Assembly (NCBI GenBank): GCA_014529385.2
Contig: CM043966.1
Span: 144,510,711-144,574,710 of the forward strand
Direction of reading: 5' to 3'
DNA length: 64,000 nucleotides
DNA from: Adiantum capillus-veneris
Taxonomy: Eukaryota > Streptophyta > Polypodiopsida > Polypodiales > Pteridaceae
In this document: piece after piece, positions 42,571 to 52,424 of the stretch
How positions within the stretch are numbered: the first letter of the stretch is position 1
How the letters are laid out: every line of letters begins with the position of its first letter
The notes under the pieces: model-generated
Databases searched by the model: none
Seen by the model: only the letters and a program-made list of their open reading frames with translations
Told to the model about the DNA's origin: nothing
Position numbers and translations under genes: made by a program

Positions 42571-45280
42571 TGATAGTCGTTTTTCGGCTTTCATAAAATA
42601 TTTTAACAAGCCACTTCACCCCACAAAAACACCCTAGCACAATGACTAGGCTTGCTTTTTCATTGTAAATAAGTGCGCGTGCATTTAGGGTTTTTATCAT
42701 ATTTTTTTATCAAATCATTGAGCGAGTCATTGGGCTAGGAGACAAAAAAATAATTTATAATATTACGGTCCTCTTTACATGTAAATATTTTCTATCAAAT
42801 AAAGGACCTAAGTCTAAATTTTTTTATTTTTATTTTTTTGTATTTATATAAATATATATTCCTAGGTGTGTGTTATCAGGCCTAAGTATGCTAGCTTCCA
42901 TCGCGTGTCATTCCTTATACATATTTTAATATCATTCTATCCCTTAAGCTCTACTCACACAAGCCTTGAAAAACCTTTATGTGACTTCATCATAAATATT
43001 CACCAATAACCTTATCGGCCCCGTCATATTTTTTCCATCCCTCCCAGTTAAATATTCACAAGTACATAGATTTTATCTTCAAATAAATTCCATGAATTAC
43101 TCAAAGTAGAGAATAAATGAGGGTCACTTCCCTCATGATTTTCCTCCTTTTATTTTATATATTTTTTGCCACCATGCATCCCATGTGTCCATTTTTCATG
43201 ACTAGCTAGCCTATCTTCTTACCCCACAAGTATATATTATATTCGATACTTATCCTATACCATACATGTGTGCAAGCTCCTTGGCAATATTAGGTCACGG
43301 TTGATGTATGGGGGGCTCAGTTGGAAGACTACAAAGGAAAAAGAATCAAATACTGGCCCACTTCAAGCTCTATTAGGTGTTGGAGGGATAGATTTTTGCT
43401 CAAATTTTGGACCCTTCTTATGATCCGAATTTGAGGATAGTTCCAAATGACAAAATGTAGCTCGTGATCTAAAGTATTTTTCATGATTTTTTCAGAAATT
43501 TTGAAGTCAAGGGCGATTTTACATGAAATTTATGGCCGACTTCAAAACTGCTACCTCATACACCAAAAAATCTTCCTATTTCTCTCACCCTTCCACACAC
43601 ATACTCACTCTTACACACTCCTCCCTCTCTTTCCCACACCCAAATAGGACCCAAACCTGCAACTCTCATGTCCTAATTCACCCTCTTCACCATTGCCACT
43701 TCTCTCCCACCTCATATACCAAAACATCTTCCTATTTCTCTCACCCTTCCACACACCTAATTACTCTTACACACTCCTCCCTCTCTTTCCCACACCCAAA
43801 CAGGACCCAAACTTGCAACTCCCATGTCCTAATTCACCCTCTTCACCATTTCCACTTCTCTCACACCTTCATAGTCTTCATTCTCCATTTCTACATCCCT
43901 AGGTGCTCCCCTTTCTCTCTACATATATGTCCATATTACCATACCCTCTTCAGGTTTGTAAAGAACTTCAAAAAATCAGCAAAAATCCAAGGATAAACTC
44001 TGCAATTGAATGATTTTATCATGAATTTTCCAAGGTTTGAAGATAACATAGCTTCATCGACACGCGCTACTTCGCCATGCTGACCGCTTCTTCTACCGGT
44101 GCTGTAAAGAGGTGAATGTCAACTTCTGCAAATCTTCAACCTCTCTTTACAAGCTTATCCCTTCTCTAACTTTCCAATATTTTGTAGTGACTATTACTAA
44201 CCACTAACCACTAACCTTATTGTAAAAATGCACCCTCCACTATCTATTAGAGTAGGCACTCCCAAATTATTCACCCAATCCTCTCTCCTTTCATCCTCAA
44301 TAATTATCTTCCCTTGAGCCCACATCCATGTGACTCAAAGGACAAGAGAGACCCACCCTCATTTAGAAAAATAAAAATATGCATAATCTTCTATTTCTTC
44401 AAATAAACTTGATTAGGTCTAATCCTAATCGGGGCTTTTAAAACCTATAAATAGAGCCCTTCTCTCCCTTGTAAATCACCACATGATCACACTACACTAC
44501 ACCATTTTCAACACATAACACACCACTCTTCAAGCCTAGTTGTGTAGAGTGTGTGCATTGTGAGTGCTCTATTCCATCACTACACATACGGGCATGGAGA
44601 AGCTTGAAGTTAGTTATGCCATCTAGAGGAGTGGAGTGACGCCATACTCTTCATCACACTTGTAGCCTACTCTTGTGCATAAATAAGATTTATAGTTTTG
44701 GGTGCAATTGTATGCTGCAACTACGACTCTTCTCTCCAAATTGACTTGATAAGTTGGCTCATCAGGTGGTTGAAGGTATATTGTCCTTGAAGTCTGTTGT
44801 GCCATTTCATGCTTGGTGGCTTGAGGGCTTGTTGAATTGTTTCCCAAAAAAGTCAATTGTAAGAGGGTGCTTGGTGAGAGGGCTCCCGTGACCCTAAGAC
44901 AATTAGTGCGTTGGTAACAAGGTCATGTTTTGTGTTGTTTCTCTATTTCTCACCAAGTTTGTGTGCATCTAGTCTTTAAGGCTAAGACTGAGTTGCTCAG
45001 GTTGATTTGTGCTCTTTACCTCACTTTGGTGTGGTGAATGTTTTTGTTCGGTGTGTGTTTCTATCTTTGATTCCCCTCCCTTTGTGTGTTTGAGTACAAG
45101 GAGATATCGCGTGTGTCCTAGTTCGCAGCTACAACTAGGTGGTGCCCCTTTCTTGTTTGGTTTCTGGCTGTGGGTGGTTGTTGTCTTTGATTGTGGTTGC
45201 CTCAACCCAATTGAGCAGCACGGGATCCTTGAAGGGTGTCTAAAGGCCGCTCTTCTTGTTGCCCGCCCCGGACCGCCTCA
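42571..45280 (+). repeat. Tat3 3' LTR (2710 bp)
   Basis: It begins TGATAGTCGTTTTTCGG and ends GACCGCCTCA, followed by CTGC. It is about 144 bp longer than the 5' LTR, largely because of the tandem duplication at 43554-43866. It keeps the TATA box at 44445-44454. Confidence 0.95.
43554..43866 (+). repeat. 156-bp tandem duplication in Tat3 3' LTR
   Basis: Two units, 43554-43709 and 43710-43866, each running from CCTCATA through TCTTCCTATTTCTCTCACCC to CCACTTCTCTC. The 5' LTR has one unit (35094-35240). Because LTRs are identical when an element inserts, the duplication arose later in this copy. Confidence 0.9.
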
Positions 45281-45284
45281 CTGC

Positions 45285-46228
45285 GTACATGATTTTTGTC
45301 AAAGAGTCTGTAAAAGATCCTAATGTTTCATCAAATTTAAATGGTAGGAATCAGGAACAGTTGGACTTGTCTAATTTTCTAAAAGGATTCCAAGATGTGT
45401 TCATCAATGATATCCCTATGGACTTACGTCCAAAGGAGGGGATGATGACCATCACATTGAGCTCCTTCCAGGCAGCTTTCTTATCAAGTCTCACAAGCTC
45501 AACAAGAGGAGATCTTGAGGCAAATACAAGAATTGGTAGAAAAAGGGATGGTGAGGCCTAGTTCCTCTCCCTTTTGTTCTCCAATCCTTTTAGTGCAAAA
45601 GAAAGATGGTACATATTGTGTGTGTGTGGACTATCAAACACTAAACCATATCACTATCAAAAACAGATTCCCTGTGCCTTGGGTAGAAGATCTATTTGAT
45701 AAGCTACAAGGGTCTACCTACTTCAATAGGATTGACCTTAAAAGTGGATATCATCAAATAAGGATAGTGGATGAAGATATCCTAAAGACCACGTTTTGCA
45801 GCACGTTTGGTCTTTATGAATATATAGTCATGTCTTTTGGCTTGACTATTGCTACATTCAACCGTCTAATGGATAAATATTTTAGACCTTACCGCAAATT
45901 CATTGGAGTGCTCTTTGATGATATCATCATGTACTCCAAGTATTTGGAGGAACATAAGCAACATCTCCAAGTGATTTTTCAAGAGTTGAGGGAGAACAAG
46001 ATTTTTCTCAACCAAAATAAAAGAGAATTTTTCCTACAAGAGATTCAATACCTAGGTCATATTATCTCTCAAGATGGTATTTGTATGGATCCATCAAATT
46101 TAGAGATAATAAAAGCATGGCATAATCCAAGGAATCTACATGAGCTAAGAGGCTTTATTGGTATGTGCACATACTATAGACGCTTCATAGCAAAATTCTC
46201 TCAAGTACAGGACCACTACACGACTTAA
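45285..46228 (+). pseudogene. Gyp4 reverse transcriptase
   Basis: The frame continues from the protease part across the Tat3 site (YMIFVKESVKDP). After a frame change near 45520, RT reads KKDGTYCVCVDYQTLNHITI, FNRIDLKSGYHQIRIVDEDI, FGLYEYIVMSFGLTIATFNR and VLFDDIIMYSKYLEEH (D-D pair near 45918). The thumb shows LGHIISQDGICMDPSN and GFIGMCTYYRRFIAKFSQ, then a stop at 46226. Confidence 0.9.
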
Positions 46229-46583
46229 CTAAGAAGAACGTTAAGTATGTATGAACTGCTAAGGAGAAAAATGCTTTTGATAAGCTCAAAGAGAATCTTA
46301 CTTCCCAAGCAGCTCTCATGCTTGCGGATCTCTCAAAGCCATTTGAGGTCCAATGTGATACTTGTGGTGATTGCCTTGGAGCATTTTTTCTTCAAGAAGG
46401 GCATGCCATAGCATATGAGAGCCAAAGTCTCAATACAGATGAATGAGTCTTGGGCATTTATGAGAAACAGCTTTTAGCTATTCTACATGCCCTAGAAACA
46501 TGGAAGCACTACCTATTGGGGGATCCATTTATTCTACAAACCAACCACCAAAGTCTCAAGTATTTCATGACGCAAACCAAGCT
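46229..46583 (+). pseudogene. Gyp4 RNase H, truncated
   Basis: AFDKLKENLTSQAALMLADL leads in; FEVQCDTCGDCLGAFFLQEG and, after a stop near 46446, GIYEKQLLAILHALETWKHY and TNHQSLKYFMTQTKLSD follow, the standard gypsy RNase H. The conserved sequence stops at about 46583 where R2 begins, so the domain end and integrase are gone. Confidence 0.85.
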
Positions 46584-46589
46584 TTCCGA

Positions 46590-46828
46590 CAATGTGCGCG
46601 TCTGTCGCATATGTCAATGCAAGGGACTTGCTGATACATTGTGTGCGAGCCACAAATGGATGCAATCACACAACTAGACTAATCTAGCAAGCTCAAGAGA
46701 GAAAGGGTGTGTCACTCACTGCCCTACGCTCACCTTCGTGGAGGATTCCTTGCCATGAAGAAAAAGGAGCTATCGCCATGCTGCGCTCAACCGCTTCGCT
46801 GTTGCCGTACTATCGTCCCAATTCTCTA

Positions 46829-46867
<39 letters not shown>

Positions 46868-48527
46868 CTCTCATGCAGAAACACACACAAAAGGAGGTGA
46901 AGAAGAAGAAGATGGAGATGGAGCAAGAGCACTCTTCAATTGCACAAATGAAAGGATGAGTGAATTTTAGGGTTAGCTGACTTTCATATGAGCTCGTCCC
47001 ATTCACACTTGGGCGCCCATTCTTAGCTAACTAACCCTTGAATGTTCCAGTTAGACTGTGCCTCTCATCAACGATCACTCTTACCATTTTCCAATTGGGC
47101 TCACAAGCCCGGTACTTGACTCTACCAAATAAATAATACGGCGTCTATCGTAGGTAATAGGAATGTGTTTGAGGGTGAACATGGCCCCCTTTCTGATGTT
47201 GATTCCATCCTCGAAATATATTGAGTTGAAGCTCATTCATCGAGGTGGAAGAGCATTTAAGATGAATGTCATTAGCCTTCTTCAATCATTGCAAAATCAA
47301 ACAACATTGGCACAATAATTTCATTCTCATATACAATTAAAAAGCATATGCAATTGTAGACAGACAAATTTATTGGTAACAAAATTTTAAACCATTTGTC
47401 AGTATAATAAACATGAAATTGTAATATAATCAAATGCATAAACAATTGTAAAGGTCAAAAACTAAACAACTATGGGGTCGCTAATTTAACAGTCAAAAGA
47501 CACTAGAGGTCAACTACTATTAATACCATGGGCAAGCTTCTCAATTTTCTCTGGTCAATTAGGTTGTTTAATCCCGAGAGCTAAGTATTTCATGTGCGAG
47601 AGCTGACTAGAGGCGATACCTTGGAAACCTTGTAGTAGTTAAGCTACGATAAAAGGAATTTCTCATGAAATCATCGCCTGACTTATTTTCTTGTCTTTGA
47701 CCCCCTAAAGTCTTATCGCAGTGATTCAATTTCTGTGCTTATTTTGTATGCCTTAGGTTTTTTTCTTTTCAATAAAAAGAACCCACACTGGGAACCTCTA
47801 GGGCTCTAGTACCATAGGCAATACATGTGAGTGAAGTACCAAATCAAGCTGAGATTTCTCTTCCCGCTTAAGATTTTACATTGTGGCACTTTGATTTTTT
47901 GTGTTTGTTCATTTTCAACATTTTAATTTTGTAACTTTGGGGGGTCATATAACACTGTTACCCTCCTCAGGCTCATCACACTAGTAAACTCCCTTTATCA
48001 TACTTAAGCTAAAGGTAAATAGAGACTAAGCCCACTAGAAATCCCTATACCTAAATCGGATTAAGAACCTAAGTAACCATTGATTATTAGGAAGGAATTC
48101 CCCATGGTATTAAGAGAAGATCTCTAACGCCTAGCTTGGTCAAACTAGCTTAGTCAGACTACTTGATTTTTAAACCTAGAAAAGTGATTATGACAAAAAA
48201 TTACATTAAATTTAATGTTTGATACTAAGAAAATGCGGTGAATATTATGCTACCAATCACAATTAAAGCAGACAAACATGGATGCAAAAAAGATAAAGGG
48301 CCATGCTAAGGGACAAGAAAAACCTGTTTGTGTTGATGATCATGCTTGATTAGAAAAGTGAACGAAAGAAATATTCCATGAAGGTCCAAATCCTAACAAC
48401 AGCAACATGTTCTTATACACACTAGGAAACACAAAGAATACCTCTAGGAGGCACATCAGTGGGAATAGGCACCAACCCTTATTGAACACCATTAAACAAC
48501 ATAGGAACCCTAACCTAATTATTTGCA
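46590..48527 (-). repeat. R2 LTR-like repeat, inverted relative to R1
   Basis: On the minus strand it begins TGCAAATAATTAGG after the purine run AGGGGGAG, as in R1, and ends near 46590 against the Gyp4 RNase H. It matches R1 through GTCTAGTTGTGTG, the CT/GA tract (46831-46864) and the block near 48440-48500. It differs by an 893-bp insertion (47079-47971). It is best read as the 3' LTR of a minus-strand element whose upstream part is at 48528-49990. Confidence 0.6.
47079..47971. other. 893-bp insertion in R2 LTR
   Basis: R1 reads continuously where R2 has this segment. It starts TCTTACCATTTTCC and ends CCTCCTCAGG, without TG...CA or clear inverted ends, and contains no coding frame. The target context is itself repetitive (ATCAC twice), so a duplication cannot be judged. 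It could be an unclassified transposon or sequence lost from R1. Confidence 0.5.
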
Positions 48528-48539
48528 CTCCCCCTAGAG
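48528..48539 (-). other. R2 polypurine tract
   Basis: The minus strand reads CTCTAGGGGGAG directly before TGCAAATAATT. R1 has CCTCTAGGAGG in the same place (11282-11292). Confidence 0.65.
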
Positions 48540-48541
48540 AT

Positions 48542-48964
48542 TCAAGGGAATAGGATATTGTAGATATTGGGGGAAAACCCTAAGGATAAACTTCCATCCT
48601 CATCGTCAAGAAAAAAAAAGTCATCATCCATGAGACCATATGTGCTATTCGTGTAATCCTTTCAATCTTCTTCATCATTAGAGGCACCAATGTTTACTAA
48701 GAAGGTCACTAGACTCCTATAGTCATCTTGGTCAAAAGGGTAGGCTTGTGCAATGGGAGAGACACTCTCTACTAAGTATGGATCAGTCGTGATCAAGAGA
48801 CGTATCGCCCATTCTAACTCCTCAAAATTCCTCTAGCATGCTAGCATATCTACCAAATCCTATTCACAGGCAAGCATCGGAAAGACCATGTGAAACACTT
48901 GTGAAAAGTAACAAGGGTACCTCTCACCCAAGGCAGGAGTGGATGACTCTAGCATACTAGCCAT
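48542..48964 (-). pseudogene. R2 unknown acidic ORF, about 140 codons
   Basis: On the minus strand a single frame reads MASMLESSTPALGERYPCYF, EELEWAIRLLITTDPYLVES, PIAQAYPFDQDDYRSLVTFL, then an acidic stretch (MDDDFFFLDDEDG) and SPNIYNILFP with a stop. Three internal stops (two TAG, one TGA) interrupt it. R1 preserves the last third with conservative changes and the same end, so it was a real coding sequence. It ends 2 bases before the polypurine tract, placing it last in its element. I do not recognise it; integrase tail and accessory ORF are both possible. Confidence 0.55.
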
Positions 48965-49050
48965 ATCTGTACACATAAATAGATGATGGTTAGAGTGCAA
49001 ATATTACAAGGGTCATGTTCTTGTGCATAATGTGTTTTCATGATTTTGTG

Positions 49051-49379
49051 TTATGTATAGAACTTGTAAGTTTCCACATTATTGTTTGGGGGCTCTTGCT
49101 CTTTTACTTTTTTATCTTGTTTTTGTGAGTATAAGGCTTTATATATACATTCCCTAGGATTGGAGAGGTCAGGGAGGAAGGTTGAGAGGGAAGCAAGTGA
49201 ATGATGAATGTCAGCAAACACTCCCCCCTTCCTTGGGTAGATCGTACCTTTTGGAATGATGTCGTCACCTTTTGAAACCAATTGTTCCAAGTTGTTATGG
49301 GTGAAGTCTTTAACCAATAGTTTTCGACCACCCTATGCATTTCATCTAGTTGTGCAAGGGTGGTAAGGTACTCTCCCAT
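49051..49379 (-). pseudogene. Uncharacterised frame upstream of R2 ORF
   Basis: A minus-strand frame beginning MGEYLTTLAQLDEMHRVVEN, about 91 codons, with WNNWFQKVTTSFQK. No known domain is recognised. It lies between the WVPK region and the acidic ORF and may be part of the same decayed element. Confidence 0.25.
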
Positions 49380-49539
49380 GATTTTATTTACAACGTTGTT
49401 GTAGGTGGTGAACTTACAACGGGGGATGCAAACTCTTCCTTGTTTGTATGGATATGTACAATGGTAGGTGGAGGTTGTGTCGAAGCTCCTATTTCCATAT
49501 AGGAATTACATGAAGAGAAAGAAGCTTCATTTGACTTCC

Positions 49540-49984
49540 TTGTTCCTGAGCTACGTGGAACAAATCATTCTTTCTTTGGTACCCAAACTAGCTCTGGATC
49601 AGGTGTGTAGCATTCTGTGATTTTTTCCTTACCACGATCTTCAATTTGTTTTGGAGCCAAAGGATTGGGCTCACATGGGTCAGGCAACAAGTAAGATCAT
49701 AATTTACGTTTTGGCACCCATATTTGATCATTTCCTTCATAGTAGCCTTGGGCTTCCAATAGTTTTATAGGAATCCAACGCAACGTTTCTTTACATTTTT
49801 TGGAGCGAGTGGGACGTTTCTTACAAGGATTCTGTTTTTTAGCATCAGTCATGGTCACTAAAGAAGTTTTAGGGACCCACTTGTATGTTTTCTTTGTTAT
49901 ATTGGGATGGGTCTTGTGTGTCTCAAGCTTTATTTTAACTACAACAGTTGAAGCTCTAGAGAGTTGTGGGCTATGGGGACGCAT
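49540..49984 (-). pseudogene. Frame with repeated W-V/I-P-K motif
   Basis: On the minus strand one frame from 49984, with one stop at 49697 and another near 49567, contains KWVPKTSLV, RWIPIKLLEAQGYYE, IWVPKRKL and VWVPKKE: four W-[VI]-P-[KI] motifs in about 135 codons. The first part is lysine-rich. Such W-V-P-K strings occur in some plant retroelement gag-like proteins, but I cannot assign a family. The position, upstream of R2 and in the same direction, suggests it belonged to the R element. Confidence 0.35.
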
Positions 49985-50258
49985 GGTTCAACCTCCTAAA
50001 CATGCAATGTTTTGGGTTTTATTTATTTTAGGGGCAATATCTCACGGACTATGGCTTGAGTGGCAGGGTTAAGAGTTGGTTTTTGCGTTGTGACATCCCC
50101 AGTGCCGCTAGTGCATTTGGTGGCTATCATCCACGTGCATCCTAGGTTTATATTACCCTCCATATTTCCAGTAGGCATGACCAAAAAGTCTTGAGCTACA
50201 ACCCCATTTTCATATAGCTGACAGAAGTGTGCCAGATTCCAAAAATCGCAGTTTTTTT
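49985..50258. other. No feature seen
   Basis: Non-coding sequence between the WVPK region and the CopB LTR. Confidence 0.4.
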
Positions 50259-50401
50259 TGTTGAGATGTAGAGAGAAAGAGAGAGAGACGAGACAAGAGA
50301 CACACCATATACGCTCCTAAAGACTGATTCATATTGAGGACAAGATACAAATATATAGGTGAGACCAAGTTGAGTAGAGTGAGCCATATATAGCTCCAAC
50401 A
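50259..50401 (-). repeat. CopB 3' LTR (143 bp)
   Basis: On the minus strand it begins TGTTGGAGC and ends CTCAACA, giving 5-base inverted ends TGTTG/CAACA. It has TATATATGG just inside. The outer end is a best guess from the inverted ends because no 5' LTR survives for comparison. Confidence 0.55.
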
Positions 50402-50413
50402 CCCCCACTCAAA
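50402..50413 (-). other. CopB polypurine tract
   Basis: GTTTGAGTGGGGG on the minus strand immediately before TGTTGGAGC. Confidence 0.75.
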
Positions 50414-50655
50414 CAAAGGTCTCTAGATTTGGATGAAAAAAACCCTTGGGGAGTTCAAGGAAAAACCCAAGCCCCTATACAATGTGAAAATATGAACCAG
50501 CGATGATGATGTGAAAGTGAATTGTGCATCTATGTACAAATATTCAAGTGACTTAGAGGTCACAATGTGCAAATGTGGAGTGTGCATAGTGCATGGTACC
50601 TAAAAGATTACAATGTCATATGTACAAAGCTATTACAATAGCAAAGAAGCTAATC

Positions 50656-50895
50656 TAGAAAGAGTGAGGTCGAAGAAACTCCAAGCTTCGAGCGCAAGAG
50701 GATGAAACGTGACTCGTTGAGGCCTTTGGTCAAAATGTCTGCAATCATCTGGTCACTTGGACAATGTTCAACCATAATAGTTCCTTTGCGTACTTCATAC
50801 CTGACATAATGATAATGGATAGCAATGTGCTTTGACTTATTATGTTGAACATAGTCTTTTGCAAGACTAATAGCACTTTGGTTGTCACACCGCAA
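50656..50895 (-). pseudogene. CopB RNase H, C-terminal half
   Basis: RCDNQSAISLAKDYVQHNKS, RYEVRKGTIMVEHCPSDQMI and ADILTKGLNESRFILLRSKL complete the copia RNase H after the MITE. CopA has the same sequence uninterrupted. The stop near 50656 ends pol. Confidence 0.85.
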
Positions 50896-50904
50896 GGGTG
50901 TGCT

Positions 50905-51150
50905 CTTGGGGGGTTCACTATGTGTAAAACTACCATAGCACGTGCATTCAAGACATGTTTGTAAAACCCCTTATCTGTGAATTTTGTTAAGAATATAATA
51001 TACCCTTTTATTTTAAAATCTGTAAGTTTTTTTCAACTTTGAAAAAATAATGCCCTTCTGTATTTATATTTTTGTAAGTTTAAAGAACTTTAAATACCCT
51101 TCTGTTGAACTCAGGTGATAGGTTACATTTTTATTAGGTGACCTCCCCGG
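50905..51150 (-). mobile_element. 246-bp MITE with 9-bp target duplication
   Basis: It is inserted in CopB RNase H and flanked by GGGTGTGCT at 50896-50904 and 51151-51159 (plus strand), a perfect 9-base duplication. The ends are inverted: CTTGGGGGGTTCAC on the left and, reversed, CCGGGGAGGTCACC on the right. The interior is AT-rich and non-coding, with four spaced AAGGGYATT-like motifs. A 9-base duplication with GGGG-rich inverted ends points to a Mutator-like (MULE-type) non-autonomous element. CopA shows the empty site. Confidence 0.85.
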
Positions 51151-51345
51151 GGGTGTGCTAGAAAGAGGAGAGTGACCAATATCAACCAGCATTTGTCGAA
51201 GCCAAATCAACTCACGAGCTGCAAGTGATGCCGCAACATATTCTGACTCAGTTGTAGAAACTGCAACACAACGTTGTTTCTTGCAGGTCCAAGAAACAAG
51301 ACAACCATTTATAAAGAAGCAATTTCCACTAGTAGATCGCATAGA
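51151..51345 (-). pseudogene. CopB RNase H, N-terminal half
   Basis: MRSTSGNCFFINGCLVSWTC, then STTESEYVAASLAARELIWL and LVDIGHSPLSSTP, the start of copia RNase H. The frame then enters the MITE. Confidence 0.85.
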
Positions 51346-52424
51346 TAAATGTGAGCTTGCCCAGTCTGCATCTGTGTACCCAAAAGAGAAAGAGATTTCA
51401 TAGAATCTGATGTGAGTTGTCCTCGATAGACTAAACCAAAATCTCTAGTGCCTTTCAAGTATTTCAATACACACTTTGCAGCAGACCAATGCTTAAGAGA
51501 AGGACATGCAAGATGTTGTCCAAGATAATTAGCAGCAAACAAAATATCAAGACGAGTGTTCATGCCAACAAACTGAAGACATCTAATCAAGTTAGCATAA
51601 GGTTGATTTGTGACAAGTTGACCGCCATTGTCAGAAGTGTTCTTCATAGAGCTCGCAAGACAAGGTGTGTTGGTTGAATGTGCACATTCCATACCAAATT
51701 TTTGAATAGTATCTACAATAAACTTTGACTGTCGAAGGAATAAAATACGTTTTGTACGGTTTCGTTGGATTTGAATGGCAAGACATGAGTGAATCTCTTC
51801 AAGATCCACCATATCAAATGCAGAAGACAATAACTTTTTCACTTGTTGAAGAAATCCCAAATCATTGGAAACAAGGATGGTATCATCCGCATAAAGAGAA
51901 AGAATCACAAAACTGCTACCTTGGCGTTTTATGTATAAGTTGGGGTGTGAGGAGCAAGAGATGAATCCTTTAGAAGTGAGAAAAAGATCAAATTTTGTAT
52001 ACCAGGCTCGTGAAGCTTGTTTGAGACCATATAGTGCCTTATGGAGTTGAGCAACAAGGTCTTCTTTACCTGGAATAACAAACCCTTTTGGTTGTTCCAT
52101 ATAAATTTCCTCTTCCAAGTCGCCATTAAGAAAATCAGTTCGCACATCCATTTGATGAGCTTCTAAATCAAATTGAACAGCAAATGCCAATAAAACTCGA
52201 ACACTTGTAATGCGAACAATTGGTGAAAAAGTCTCTTGATAATCAACACCAGCTACTTGGGAGTAACCTTTTGCAACTAAACGTGCCTTGAACTTCTCAA
52301 AAGATCCATCTGCTTTTACTTTTGTCTTATACACCCACTTACATTTAATAGTTGTACAACCAGGAGGTAATTCAGTTAGTATCCATGTACCTTTAGAGAT
52401 AAGAGAATCATACTCTACTTCCAT
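51346..52424 (-). pseudogene. CopB reverse transcriptase
   Basis: Open for 371 codons (52424-51309). Motifs in order: KGTWILTELPPGCTTIKCKW, KARLVAKGYSQVAGVDYQET, QMDVRTDFLNGDLEEEIYME, ALYGLKQASRAWYTKFDLFL, and SLYADDTILVSNDLGFLQQV with the catalytic D-D pair near 51885. It then runs to TRLDILFAANYLGQHLACPS and ends in a frame change near 51330. Such a long open RT in an otherwise broken element is notable. The polyprotein it belonged to no longer exists. Confidence 0.9.

Larger units (their letters stand above)
34114..45280 (+). mobile_element. Tat3: complete Tat-like Ty3/gypsy element
   Basis: 11,167 bp with LTRs 34114-36679 and 42571-45280, primer site 36683, two leader ORFs, gag, protease, RT, gypsy RNase H, second RNase H, integrase and polypurine tract. 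The flanks TTGC (34110-34113) and CTGC (45281-45284) fit a 4-base target duplication with one change. It is the most complete Tat-like element here, and only scattered stops interrupt its pol. Protein similarity to TatM is high in gag, protease and RT. Confidence 0.9.
32289..46583 (+). mobile_element. Gyp4: Ty3/gypsy element, split by Tat3
   Basis: Gag and protease lie at 32289-34113, RT and RNase H at 45281-46583, with Tat3 between. Removing Tat3 and one copy of the short target duplication joins KSLVFA to YMIFVKE in one frame. The RT (DLKSGYHQIRI, FGLYEYIVMSFGL, FDDIIMYS) is of the common plant Ty3 kind, clearly different from the Tat-like RTs here. The element ends abruptly in RNase H at about 46583, where the inverted R2 repeat begins; integrase and 3' LTR are missing. 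Confidence 0.85.

Noticed and set aside
43523-43996. 157-codon Ser/His/Thr-rich frame in the Tat3 3' LTR
   Set aside because: It arises from the tandemly duplicated CT-rich stretch; the 5' LTR does not keep the frame.
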